The notes under the pieces: generated by a model
What the model was told of the DNA's origin: nothing
The model's input: only the letters and a program-made list of their open reading frames with translations
Databases searched by the model: none
Made by a program: the position numbers and the translations under genes
Source: SHLQ01 sp964610745
Lineage (GTDB): Bacteria > Actinomycetota > Acidimicrobiia > Acidimicrobiales > SHLQ01
Assembly: GCA_964610745.1 (NCBI GenBank)
Contig: CAZSYL010000006.1
Span: forward strand, 33,501-97,500
Direction: 5' to 3'
DNA length: 64,000 bases
Part shown: positions 40,178 through 48,860 of the stretch, one piece after another
How the letters are laid out: each line of letters starts with the position of its first letter
How positions within the stretch are numbered: position 1 is the first letter of the stretch

Positions 40178-41686
40178 ATGGAGCGAGCCCCGCTGCTCTC
40201 AATGCACAACATCACCAAGACCTTCCCCGGCGTACTGGCGAACGACGATGTGTCGTTCGAAGTGCACAACGGGGAGGTCCATACATTGTTGGGTGAGAAC
40301 GGTGCAGGCAAGAGCACGCTCATGAAGATCCTGTTCGGGTTGTACCAGCCTGATTCGGGGGAGATACGACTCCGCGGTGATCTCGCCGAGATCACATCGC
40401 CGACGAGCGCGATCGAACAACGTGTTGGCATGGTCCACCAGCACTTCATGTTGGTTCCGACACTGACCGTTGCGGAGAACGTCGCACTCGGTCTGCCGTC
40501 AAGCAGAGGCTTTCGCACTGACCTTGACTCGGTCAGCGAACGTATTCTCGAGATAAGCAATCAGTATGGATTGGCTGTCGATCCCGAAATCGAAATATGG
40601 AAGCTCTCGGTTGGAGAACGTCAACGAGTTGAGATCATCAAGGCCCTGTACCGCGACGCTGAGCTCCTCGTCCTCGATGAGCCAACTGCAGTTCTTACTC
40701 CACGGGAGGTAGATGACCTCTTCGTCATCCTTCGCCAGATGACAGGCAACGGCGCCGGTATTGTCTTCATCTCGCACAAGCTGCACGAGGTCCTGGAGCT
40801 AAGCGACCGAATCACCGTGCTTCGAAATGGTGCAGTCACGGGTAGCACGACACCTGCCGAAACCGACCGCAAACAGCTCGCTGAAATGATGGTCGGGCGT
40901 GAAGTCAAGCTCGCTCCCGACAAGCCACACGTCGATCGCGGTTCTGTTCGTCTCCAGCTTCGTAACGTGTCGTGCACTGGTGACCGCGGCACCACCGCGG
41001 TCGATGACGTCAGCCTCGATGTTCATGGCGGGGAGATTGTGGGGATCGCTGGTGTATCGGGAAACGGACAACGCGAATTGGCCGAAACGATAGCCGGCCT
41101 ACGTTCTGCCGATCGGGGTTCGGTGTCAATCGACGACCAAGATCTCACAACCGCAGGCCCAGCTCGCACTCGCGATGCCGGCTTTGCCTACGTTCCCGAA
41201 GAGCGAATGAAAGACGGGGCGGTCGGTGAATTCGAGGTCAGCGAGAACCTCCTGCTCATCAATCACGGCGAGGCGAGGTTTCGAAAAGGTCCGCTGTTCA
41301 ACTTCAAGAAGATCGGCGAGCATGCACAGCGACTCGTCGACCAGTTCTCGGTCAAGACCCCCACTCTCGATACACCGACTAGCTCGCTCTCGGGCGGCAA
41401 CATCCAAAAGCTGATCATGGCCCGCGAGCTCGATTCATCACCGAGCGTAATCCTCGCTGCTCAACCCACCAGAGGCGTCGATATCGGTGCGGCCGAGTAC
41501 ATCCACTCCCAGCTTGTCGAACAGCGCAACGAAGGCGTAGCCATCCTGATGATCAGCGAAGACCTCGACGAGATTCTTGGTTTAGCCGACAGAATCGCCG
41601 TGATGTTCGAAGGTCGGATCGTGACGATTGTCGATCGATCTTCGACAACGCGCGAAGCTCTCGGTCTGGCAATGGCGGGTGGTTAG
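40178..41686 (+). CDS. Nucleoside ABC transporter ATP-binding protein (double ABC)
   Basis: Cytoplasmic ATPase of 502 aa with two ABC modules (YufO/RbsA type). Module 1: Walker A 'GENGAGKST' (about 41-49), signature 'LSVGERQRVE' and Walker B 'LLVLDEPTAVL'. Module 2 (from about 255): degenerate Walker A 'GVSGNGQRE', signature 'LSGGNIQKL' and 'ILAAQPTRGVDIGA', as is normal for the family. RBS GAGAGGATC. It completes the second importer; no ATPase of the first importer lies inside the window. Confidence 0.9.
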   Translation: MERAPLLSMHNITKTFPGVLANDDVSFEVHNGEVHTLLGENGAGKSTLMKILFGLYQPDSGEIRLRGDLAEITSPTSAIEQRVGMVHQHFMLVPTLTVAENVALGLPSSRGFRTDLDSVSERILEISNQYGLAVDPEIEIWKLSVGERQRVEIIKALYRDAELLVLDEPTAVLTPREVDDLFVILRQMTGNGAGIVFISHKLHEVLELSDRITVLRNGAVTGSTTPAETDRKQLAEMMVGREVKLAPDKPHVDRGSVRLQLRNVSCTGDRGTTAVDDVSLDVHGGEIVGIAGVSGNGQRELAETIAGLRSADRGSVSIDDQDLTTAGPARTRDAGFAYVPEERMKDGAVGEFEVSENLLLINHGEARFRKGPLFNFKKIGEHAQRLVDQFSVKTPTLDTPTSSLSGGNIQKLIMARELDSSPSVILAAQPTRGVDIGAAEYIHSQLVEQRNEGVAILMISEDLDEILGLADRIAVMFEGRIVTIVDRSSTTREALGLAMAGG

Positions 41687-41689
41687 CCT

Positions 41690-42598
41690 CTACCTTCGTG
41701 CGAGCAGACCCCGCTCTGAGGGTGGCAGAAATTCGGCAGCACGATCGAGGTTGCGAGGCAGAAAGCCGTTGACCTTAGTGAGCTGGCTGATCGATAGACC
41801 ACCGAGTCCGCTAACCCGTTTCACCTGACGCTTCTGATCGCTCTTTGGAGCAACGCGGTGCGTCCGCTCCTCGATCAGCCGGGAATTCACGCCACTGCCC
41901 TTCAGCGACTGCAACCCGTCTTCGTCAGTGAATACCACCGAGGCAACACCGCGCTGTTGAGCTTGGAGCGAGAGGTCGAGCAACGAGACTTCTTCGGGGT
42001 CGAACCACACGCTGGTCACTTCATGGCCGCCCATGAATGCAGCCTGGGTTGCAACAACACCATCGATCTGGCCGATCTCCATCTCGCCTACCCAGAAACA
42101 GGCTTGGGCGAGGTGAGCGAGCTCAAGGCGGTCGGAATTCTCCTGCTCGATCAGCCGAAGATAGGACGGGATTGGGCGATCGGACTTCTCGAGCGTCTCG
42201 ATCATACGGTCGACGAGCGGACCTGTTTCCCAGACCCGGTCCTTGCGAGGAATGATGTCCTCGGCGTTCTCGTCAAGGAAGCGCACGACCTGGTAGTTCC
42301 ACGCTGGCTCGCCAAAGGCTTGAAGGACCTGAGCATCTCGCCCAGGAGTGTTGTTGTGAATGAGCAGCGGCACAAACGCTTCCTCGATGCCATCGACAAC
42401 TACGCGGTTGGACAAGACGTCCTTGCCAAACTGCTTGCAGCCCGAACATCCGGGTACTTCCTGAAACAGCGCAAAGATCGGCTTACCACTCTCTTTGGAC
42501 AAGTCGAGGGCTTCATCGAGGTCGCGAAGCCAGTCGACAACGCCAACCTCTACCGGTTGGCTCGTGGCACTTTTTCCGAGGAGTGAAAGCAAGTTCAT
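41690..42598 (-). CDS. Thioredoxin-fold protein fused to an MsrA-like domain
   Basis: Protein of about 302 aa. Residues about 20-140 form a thioredoxin-like domain with 'FQEVPGCSGCKQFGKDVL' (Cys51-x2-Cys54) and a loop 'FGEPAWNYQVVRFLDE'. Residues about 160-225 resemble methionine sulfoxide reductase A: 'ACFWVGEMEIGQIDGVVAT' (Cys167 in the position of the MsrA GCFW motif), 'GGHEVTSVWFDPEEVSLLDL'. A basic tail follows. Together it could be a self-recycling repair enzyme, or a non-catalytic relative. The start is uncertain: ATG at 42598 fits the fold; the frame is open to 42712. It converges with the ABC ATPase, 3 bp apart. Confidence 0.65.
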   Translation of the reverse strand: MNLLSLLGKSATSQPVEVGVVDWLRDLDEALDLSKESGKPIFALFQEVPGCSGCKQFGKDVLSNRVVVDGIEEAFVPLLIHNNTPGRDAQVLQAFGEPAWNYQVVRFLDENAEDIIPRKDRVWETGPLVDRMIETLEKSDRPIPSYLRLIEQENSDRLELAHLAQACFWVGEMEIGQIDGVVATQAAFMGGHEVTSVWFDPEEVSLLDLSLQAQQRGVASVVFTDEDGLQSLKGSGVNSRLIEERTHRVAPKSDQKRQVKRVSGLGGLSISQLTKVNGFLPRNLDRAAEFLPPSERGLLARR

Positions 42599-42735
42599 GT
42601 CATAGTCAACCAACCATCCCTCAAGATCATTCAACCCAGACGATCTGTTTAGGAGATTGTCACCAACGCCACCGGCCAGACATTTTAGGGTCTGATCCCA
42701 AATCGATTGCATCGCTCAGCCCCAGGGGTATGAAA

Positions 42736-45504
42736 TCAACCCGTGTTTCGAAGGCCTGCCGCAACGCCGTTGATGCTGAGCAATAGGGCTCGGCGGATAC
42801 GACGGACGGCGATGCCTTCGGGTGTTTCAGCGTTGATGTCGGTGGTGCTCTCTCGCATCTCTTTGAGCAGGTTGACCTGCACAACGTTCAGCGGATCGAG
42901 GTAGTTGTCGCGCACCTCGAGCGTGCGTCGCAGAACTGGCAGATCGGCGAGCAATCCACTCCCGGTCACGGCGGAAACCGTTTCGATGGTGCGCTGGTGT
43001 TCTTCGACAATGACGTCGTAGAGGTGATGATGCTCCGGGTCGACCAGGGCATCGACGTAGGTGCGAGCGATTCCGAGATCGGTCTTAGACAACGTCATCT
43101 CGACGTTGGAAAGGAAGGTACGAAAGAAGCGCCACTTGGCGAACATCTCGCTCATCTCGTCACCGTGGCCAGCTTCGAGTGCCGCGCTGAGACCGCTGCC
43201 AACGCCGAACCACCCGGGGACGATCTGACGAGACTGGGTCCAGCCAAACACCCATGGGATTGCACGCAGATCATCGATGCCGCTCATCGCACCGCTTCTG
43301 CGGGCCGGACGGGAACCAATGTTGAGCGCACCCAGCTCTTCGACCGGGGTCGAGGTGGTGAAATAAGGAACGAGACTCGGGTCCTCGATCAGCTTGCGGT
43401 AGGTGGAGTAGGCCTCGTTTGAAACCATCTCCATGACCGCGCTCCAAAGCTCTCTTGCCTCGGCACCGATACGGCTCTCGGTGTGCATGACGGTGTGTTC
43501 GAGCATGGCCGAATACGCAAGATCAAGGTTGCGCCGGGCGAGCCGCGGTCGGCTGTACTTGTCGGCGATCACCTCACCCTGTTCGGTCGTCTTCATCAGG
43601 CCGGTGATCACACTGGAAGGTTGCGCCAGGATCGCGTCGCGGGTTGGGCCTCCGCCACGACCGACCGTGCCACCGCGACCATGAAAGACCGGGATATCAA
43701 TGTCGTGTCGCGCAGAAACTTCACGAATTGTGCGAAGCGCCTTGTGGATCTCCCATTGTGACGTGGAGATTCCACCGTCCTTGTTCGAGTCCGAGTAGCC
43801 AACCATGACCTCCTGGACGTTGCCGCGCAGTTCCACTATTCGCCGGTAGCTCTGATCGGCGAGGAGTGTGTCCATGATCGGTGCAATGGCCCGCAGGTCG
43901 TCGATCGTTTCGAACAGCGGGACGAACCCAATTCGAGCAATGTCGCGGCTGAGATCGATCAAGCCAACCTCGCGCGCCAGCACGGCGGGCGCGAGCAAGT
44001 CGTCGGCTCCCTGGGTCATCGAGATGATGTAGCTCTCGACGATCGAGTCCCCGAAACGGTCCATCTGAGCGCGGAGTGTATTGAACAGGCTCAGCGCGTC
44101 GCCGAGGTCCGGCGTTCCAGCAGGGGCAAAGGGTCGCGGTAGCGAAAGTTCGGCGCTCAGCAAGGCGAAACGATCGTCTGCACTCTCGGGGTACTCGGTC
44201 CCGATGCTCTCAAACAGGTTGGCAAGCTCGGCGTGGTGCTTGTCGGTGTGTTGACGAATATCGAGGGTGGCCAGGTGGAAGCCAATCGTGTGGGTCAGCC
44301 GACGGAGCGAGCGGAGCTTGCCGTTCGCGACGTTGTCGGCCTTCGACGCTCGAAGTGATGCATCCATACGATCCAGGTCGGCAATGAGTTCGGCCGCGTT
44401 GTCGTAGGCGTCGGTTCGTGACCCATTATCGTTCGTGTTGCGTTCGGTCGAGGCAAGACGTCCATCGATGATCGTGCTGGCAACGCGGTAGGGCTGATCG
44501 GCAATCAGGGGCGACAGCGACGCGACCAGGCGGGGGTGCGCCGTAGAGGTCTCTTCGATCCATTCGGCGAGCTCGTTCGTAACCGGCCGAATTCGCGCCG
44601 ACACGCTGAGGTCCCCGGATAGATCTTGGACGCTGGTCCGCAGCAGGCGAAGTGCTCGCTGGCGTTGCAGGGTCAGCACTTCGTTGGTGACCTCTGCAGT
44701 CACGAATGGGTTGCCGTCGCGGTCGCCTCCGACCCATGAGCCGAATCGAATCGGCGTGAGGTCAGATGGCAGCTCGACACCTCGCTCCTCGGCAAGATGT
44801 TCGAGGTCGGACCACACGAGCGGCAACGCCTTCCCGACGAGCCCTTCGACGTAGAAGATGATCGATCGGGCTTCGTCGACAGGTGTGGGCTTTACCGAAC
44901 GGAGCTCGTCACTCAACCAGAGCAAATCGATAATCTCGCCGGTGCGATCGTCGATGCGGGCCCGGCCAGCTTCGGTGACCATCTCCCGCTCACGGAGCAG
45001 GTCAGCAATCTCGGCGCGCTTCTCAAGGACGGACCGACGCGATGCTTCGGTGGGGTGCGCGGTGAAAACAGGGCGATACTCGACACTCTCGAGGCGGTCG
45101 GCCCAGGTCTCGGCGTCGATTCCGGCTTCGTCACCCCGGGCAAACACGTCGTATAGCTCGCCAGATCCTTCGGTCTTTAGGCGCAGCTCTTCGACACGAT
45201 GCACCTGCTCGGCCACGTTCGCAAGGTGAAAATAGATCGTGAACGCCCGGACGAGAAGAATCGCTTCGACCTCGCTCAGGTCGGCAACCTTTGCATCGAG
45301 GGCGGCGCTCGACTCGGTATTTCCTTCTCTTGTCTCACGAGCCAATGCCCGTACTTGTTCGACCAATTCGAAGAAGTCAGTACTGACGTTGCGCTGGATC
45401 GTCTCGCCGAGCTGATTGCCCAGACGGCGTATGTCGGCTCGAAGTTCGTCGTGGCGAGCTTGGGGGGTGGATGAAGATTCGCCAGGGGATGCTGTCGTAG
45501 TCAC
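42736..45504 (-). CDS. ppc: Phosphoenolpyruvate carboxylase
   Basis: Anaplerotic enzyme of about 922 aa forming oxaloacetate from PEP and bicarbonate. Signatures are intact: 'VFTAHPTEASRRS' with the catalytic His, 'GYSDSNKDGGISTSQW', 'FHGRGGTVGRGGGPT', 'RKLIEDPSLVPYF' and the allosteric C-terminus ending 'LLSINGVAAGLRNTG', very like other bacterial PEPCs. The N-terminus is uncertain; I use the GTG at 45504. A TTG at 45525 is also open. It is divergent from the PNPOx gene. Confidence 0.93.
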   Translation of the reverse strand: MTTTASPGESSSTPQARHDELRADIRRLGNQLGETIQRNVSTDFFELVEQVRALARETREGNTESSAALDAKVADLSEVEAILLVRAFTIYFHLANVAEQVHRVEELRLKTEGSGELYDVFARGDEAGIDAETWADRLESVEYRPVFTAHPTEASRRSVLEKRAEIADLLREREMVTEAGRARIDDRTGEIIDLLWLSDELRSVKPTPVDEARSIIFYVEGLVGKALPLVWSDLEHLAEERGVELPSDLTPIRFGSWVGGDRDGNPFVTAEVTNEVLTLQRQRALRLLRTSVQDLSGDLSVSARIRPVTNELAEWIEETSTAHPRLVASLSPLIADQPYRVASTIIDGRLASTERNTNDNGSRTDAYDNAAELIADLDRMDASLRASKADNVANGKLRSLRRLTHTIGFHLATLDIRQHTDKHHAELANLFESIGTEYPESADDRFALLSAELSLPRPFAPAGTPDLGDALSLFNTLRAQMDRFGDSIVESYIISMTQGADDLLAPAVLAREVGLIDLSRDIARIGFVPLFETIDDLRAIAPIMDTLLADQSYRRIVELRGNVQEVMVGYSDSNKDGGISTSQWEIHKALRTIREVSARHDIDIPVFHGRGGTVGRGGGPTRDAILAQPSSVITGLMKTTEQGEVIADKYSRPRLARRNLDLAYSAMLEHTVMHTESRIGAEARELWSAVMEMVSNEAYSTYRKLIEDPSLVPYFTTSTPVEELGALNIGSRPARRSGAMSGIDDLRAIPWVFGWTQSRQIVPGWFGVGSGLSAALEAGHGDEMSEMFAKWRFFRTFLSNVEMTLSKTDLGIARTYVDALVDPEHHHLYDVIVEEHQRTIETVSAVTGSGLLADLPVLRRTLEVRDNYLDPLNVVQVNLLKEMRESTTDINAETPEGIAVRRIRRALLLSINGVAAGLRNTG

Positions 45505-45556
45505 CCCGACATCATAAGGTGACAAAATACCTGCGCGATTCGTGAGTATTCAATGA

Positions 45557-45562
45557 TATAGT
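45557..45562 (+). promoter_or_regulatory. Likely -10 box of a leaderless PNPOx/MarR transcript
   Basis: TATAGT placed 7 bp before the ATG at 45570. This spacing would put the transcription start at or next to the start codon, a leaderless mRNA as is common in actinobacteria. No clear -35 box and no RBS are visible. Confidence 0.4.
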
Positions 45563-45569
45563 CTGAACT

Positions 45570-46004
45570 ATGCACGCAGTAGATATCGAACCCATCGCTC
45601 GCGAACTTTCCGTGCGCAGCTACCTCGCCACGACCGATGAAGGTGGCGAACCGCACGTGGTTCCGGTTCATCCAGCATGGGTCGGCACAACCATCTGGGT
45701 GATGACGGCCTCCAGCGCTGTGAAGTCACGAAACATCCGAACGAACCCTCAAGTCGCCATGCATTGGGAGACAAACGACGTCGGCGATGGCTTGCTGGTG
45801 TGGGGAACCGCCGAAGTTCACAGCGACATCGAAACGAAAACACGACTGTGGTCTGGAGTGTTCGACTATGACCTGGACTCCTTTGCCCCCAATGGCCCAA
45901 GCTCACCCGATGTCAGCTTTCTTTCGATCGAACCGAACCGAGCCGTACACGCACTCGCCTATGGCGCGGGCGGGGTACAACGATGGAGGAAACAGCCAGT
46001 ATGA
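45570..46004 (+). CDS. Pyridoxamine 5'-phosphate oxidase-family protein
   Basis: Small split-barrel flavin/F420-binding protein (144 aa). The N-terminal 'LSVRSYLATTDEGGEPHVVPVHPAWVGTTIWVMT' and 'SRNIRTNPQVAMHWE' are typical of the PNPOx-like superfamily. In actinobacteria many members use F420, FMN or haem, and the cofactor cannot be decided here. It overlaps the MarR gene by ATGA, so the pair is coupled. A MarR regulator with an oxidoreductase suggests a response to small aromatic or redox compounds. Confidence 0.82.
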   Translation: MHAVDIEPIARELSVRSYLATTDEGGEPHVVPVHPAWVGTTIWVMTASSAVKSRNIRTNPQVAMHWETNDVGDGLLVWGTAEVHSDIETKTRLWSGVFDYDLDSFAPNGPSSPDVSFLSIEPNRAVHALAYGAGGVQRWRKQPV

Positions 46005-46444
46005 CCAACAAGAAGCCAACGGAGAACACCCTTCTCGCGGTCTCACTCTTCGAAGCCTGGAGCGCGGTCGAACGAATCCTCAACGGCAACCTCGGTATGA
46101 TCCGAGGCATCACCTATTCGGAATATCGACTGCTGTCAGCGATTGCAGCAGGCCCCGAAGCAGGATCAAGCCGAGCTGACTTGGCGAGGACCGTCGGACT
46201 CTCTCCGTCGGCGGTCACGCGGGCGCTTCGGCCGTTGTCGGACCTCGGCATGGTCGAGACCATCAAGCATCAGCGCGACGCCCGCCTCGCGCTCGCCCAC
46301 CTCACCGCACAAGGGGAAGAACTCGTCGCCGACGCAGCGGCTGTCGTGCAGGATGCGATGGCCGAAATCGTCGAACGAACGCCCGGCGTGAACGACAAAC
46401 GGAGCGATTTCCTTTCGCTACTCGGCGAGCTTGCTTCCTTGTAG
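46001..46444 (+). CDS. MarR-family transcriptional regulator
   Basis: Winged-HTH regulator (147 aa) starting in the preceding stop codon (ATGA). The DNA-binding core 'GSSRADLARTVGLSPSAVTRALRPLSDLGMVETIKHQRDARLALAHLTAQGEEL' carries the recognition helix and the wing with Asp-Arg ('RDAR') normal for MarR. It probably controls the PNPOx gene in front of it and perhaps the convergent selenoprotein gene. Confidence 0.87.
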   Translation: MTNKKPTENTLLAVSLFEAWSAVERILNGNLGMIRGITYSEYRLLSAIAAGPEAGSSRADLARTVGLSPSAVTRALRPLSDLGMVETIKHQRDARLALAHLTAQGEELVADAAAVVQDAMAEIVERTPGVNDKRSDFLSLLGELASL

Positions 46445-46453
46445 CTCGCGCTG

Positions 46454-46468
46454 CCGGTTCCTAACCGG
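46454..46468. terminator. Small hairpin between convergent genes
   Basis: CCGGTT (46454-46459) and AACCGG (46463-46468) around a 3-nt loop. It sits at the meeting point of the MarR and selenoprotein genes and includes the selenoprotein's stop codon. It is short and has no U tract, so it is a weak candidate for a shared terminator. Confidence 0.3.
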
Positions 46469-47354
46469 TCGCCGAGTCCTCACCATGTGCGGCCACTGCC
46501 GCGGCACGATCGGCGGGCTCTTGATATTGCGGCGTGTCAACGCGTTCGGTGCGATGATCCTTCAACTTCCTAGCCTCGTCCTTCCAGGGCTGGCCCCACT
46601 CGTGGTCAAGGGGAACGATCGTGCCAGGTTCTTTCGCCGCATGCACCTGCCCAAGCGCGCTCTGGGCAATAGCGAGCTGGACATCCGGAGCGTGTGGTGG
46701 TCCAGCGGTGTTCCCGAGCGGAAAGTCGCTAAAGACCGCTCGAGGCGCAACGACCGACTCGGTGATCGACCATGCAGAAGTGACCGATGTGGTCGCAATG
46801 CCCTCTGCCTCGAGTGCCCGTGCGATCAGCCCAACTGACTGATGACAGACCGGTCAAACAGGAACGAGTAGCGCAATGTCGGCTTCGAGTTCCCTAACTC
46901 GATCCACCAGTGCGGGAACCAGCGTTTCGCCGAGGCGGCGTTGACTGTAGATGCCGCCCATGAAGGTGAGCCCGAAATCGGCGAGTTCGCCGATCTCACC
47001 CTTGGCCGCCATCGTGCGAAGTGCATCGATCGGGAACACGGCGTTGATATCGCTCTTGGCAGAGGTCTCGTCGTAGGCAAAGTGTGTGACCCGCAACCGA
47101 TCCGCCGGTGTGTCCATCGGGATCTCGCGGAAGGTGACGTCGTCTTTGTGTGTGAAGCCGACATCGCCGACGGCGTACACCCCACCGGAGGCGAGAAGTA
47201 CGACTTTGCTGTCGGCCAGTGACTTCGTCGGCGCGGTGAACGGCGCAACCTCATCACGGTTATCGGCCCAGCGATACTCCGAATACCCAAGCTGTGCGTA
47301 GGTGTCGCGCGTGACAGCGATGTAATCGACCGGATCGTTCGGGACAGCAGCCAT
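46461..47354 (-). CDS. GrdB-family selenoprotein (glycine/sarcosine/betaine reductase B-like), TGA read as Sec
   Basis: The frame from ATG 47354 reaches TGA at 46856-46854, but the same frame continues for 130 more codons to TAG at 46461 with clearly matching family sequence. Around the TGA it reads 'LLVPV-U-PVCHQSVGLIARALEAEGI', a Sec167-x2-Cys170 redox motif, then 'APRAVFSDFPLGNTAG'. The whole is 297 aa. A 7-bp hairpin follows the TGA at the spacing of a bacterial SECIS. The reaction of this stand-alone family is not established; reductive cleavage or a thiol/selenol redox step is expected by analogy with GrdB. Sec machinery (selA, selB, selD, selC) is not in the window. Confidence 0.85.
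46825..46843 (-). promoter_or_regulatory. Bacterial SECIS-like hairpin after the Sec codon
   Basis: On the mRNA strand, ATCAGTC-AGTTG-GGCTGAT: 7 bp (one G-U pair) with a 5-nt loop whose second base is G. The loop starts 18 nt after the TGA, within the spacing expected for bacterial SECIS elements. The bases also encode protein, as is normal for bacterial SECIS. Confidence 0.65.
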
Positions 47355-47412
47355 AGGCAAAACGTAGCGCAGTCCGCGCTGACCCGATCGGGCCGCGCCT
47401 CACAGAGGCAGC

Positions 47413-47512
47413 NNNNNNNNNNNNNNNNNNNNNNNNNNNNNNNNNNNNNNNNNNNNNNNNNNNNNNNNNNNNNNNNNNNNNNNNNNNNNNNNNNNNNNNN
47501 NNNNNNNNNNNN
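47413..47512. other. Assembly gap (100 N)
   Basis: Run of exactly 100 N between the selenoprotein start region and the MFS gene's 3' end. Its right edge is a short tandem repeat. Confidence 0.99.
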
Positions 47513-47546
47513 CCTAGAAGAAGGGACTGCCTAGAAGAAGGGGCTA
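47513..47546. repeat. Tandem 17-bp repeat at gap edge
   Basis: CCTAGAAGAAGGGACTG followed directly by CCTAGAAGAAGGGGCTA. The second unit contains the stop codon of the MFS gene. It abuts the N run, so the array may extend into the gap or be an assembly artefact. Confidence 0.6.
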
Positions 47547-48754
47547 ACCCAGACTTCGGGTTCGGGTTCGACTTCGGCGGGATGGCGTGGACCGAGGCGC
47601 AGCGCACGCATGGCGTATGCGCCGAGCGCTGGACCAGGAGCGAGAAGGAAGAACGCCCAACCCCACCCGTAGGCATCACGGATGATCGGGACGAGGAAGA
47701 TCGTCAGCACGGTCAGAACAAATCCGGCCGCTATCTGAATGGTAAGCGCCGTGCCTACGTAGCGGGCGTCGACCACCTCGGTCACGATCGTGGAGAACTG
47801 CGCGGAATCGGCAATCACCCAGAACCCCCAGAACATGCCCATACCGAGAACGATCGGCCATGGCGCATCGATCAGGAACCCGGCAAACACCGCGCCGATC
47901 GACGAGTAGCGCATAGCCAGCGCAGCAGCATCGGATCGACTGACCCTGTCCGACGTGAGCCCGGCCCACACCGAACCCGCAGAACCTGCTGCGATGGCAA
48001 GGAACGCTGCAAGGCTGGCTTGACGATCTGATTCGAACACGTCTGCATAGAAGGCCGCAATCCACGCCCACATGGCGTACAGCTCCCACATGTGGCCAAA
48101 GTACCCGGCGCTTGCGAGCCGGAACTCACGGTTCGCGATGATCGTCTTGATCTGTGAGCTGTCAAAGAGCACCGGCGCCACGCCATATGGACCGTCATTA
48201 CACAAACGGTCCGCAACAAGGCCTCCACCAAGGGTGAGAAGCGAGACGATCACCAACGTGACCTGCCATTGCAACCCGCCGACCGAGTTGACCAAATGCG
48301 GAAGCGCCGAACCCAGGGTCAGCGCCCCGACGATCACCCCGAGGGCAAATCCTCGACCTTCCCTGTACCACGAAGAGATCGCCTTTAGCGCCGGCGGATA
48401 CACCGCTGCAAGCGCCGCGCCGGTAACGAATCGGGCGATGAGCGCCGGGCCAAACGAACCGCCGATGACAACGAAGAGGTTTGCAACAGCAGCTCCTATT
48501 GCGCCGAGAAGAATAAGCCGGCGAGGAGCAATCCGGTCAGCAAGGTTCGTCAGCGACGAAAAAACAGCACCGACGATAAAGCCGATCTGCACGACGATCG
48601 TGAGCCAACTCGCTTGACCTGACGAGAGCGGCCAGTCCTCACGGAGCTGGCCCAACACAGCTGCGGTGGAGAACCAGGGAGCCATCGCCAAGACGAGCGC
48701 AAGCGCGAGCAAGCCAAGTTCGCGTCTGTGGCCTGCTGGCGATGACAGGCTCAT
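47531..48754 (-). CDS. MFS transporter
   Basis: Major facilitator of 407 aa with 12 hydrophobic segments. The motif A-like loop after helix 2 reads 'SLTNLADRIAPRRLILLGA', and helix 4 has 'ARFVTGAALAAVYPPALKAISSWYREGRG', as in nitrate/cyanate and organic-anion members. The C-terminal tail is acidic and Pro-rich. The substrate is not evident. The upstream 105 bp contains only a short AT-rich stretch with partial repeats of CTCAT and CAATTGTCCG and no obvious promoter. The 3' end lies next to an assembly gap. Confidence 0.82.
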   Translation of the reverse strand: MSLSSPAGHRRELGLLALALVLAMAPWFSTAAVLGQLREDWPLSSGQASWLTIVVQIGFIVGAVFSSLTNLADRIAPRRLILLGAIGAAVANLFVVIGGSFGPALIARFVTGAALAAVYPPALKAISSWYREGRGFALGVIVGALTLGSALPHLVNSVGGLQWQVTLVIVSLLTLGGGLVADRLCNDGPYGVAPVLFDSSQIKTIIANREFRLASAGYFGHMWELYAMWAWIAAFYADVFESDRQASLAAFLAIAAGSAGSVWAGLTSDRVSRSDAAALAMRYSSIGAVFAGFLIDAPWPIVLGMGMFWGFWVIADSAQFSTIVTEVVDARYVGTALTIQIAAGFVLTVLTIFLVPIIRDAYGWGWAFFLLAPGPALGAYAMRALRLGPRHPAEVEPEPEVWVSPFF

Positions 48755-48860
48755 GAGAGCTCACTCATAGGACAATAAACTCTCTCAATTGTCCGAACAT
48801 TCCAACATTATGCACGAGTTGTTCAGTGAATGTTCCCGCCAGCGCCCGGGATCGACGGGC

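Noticed and set aside
46461..46646. Separate 61-residue gene beginning at an internal Met
   Set aside because: It is in the same frame as the upstream reading frame and continues it past the TGA; together they form one selenoprotein.
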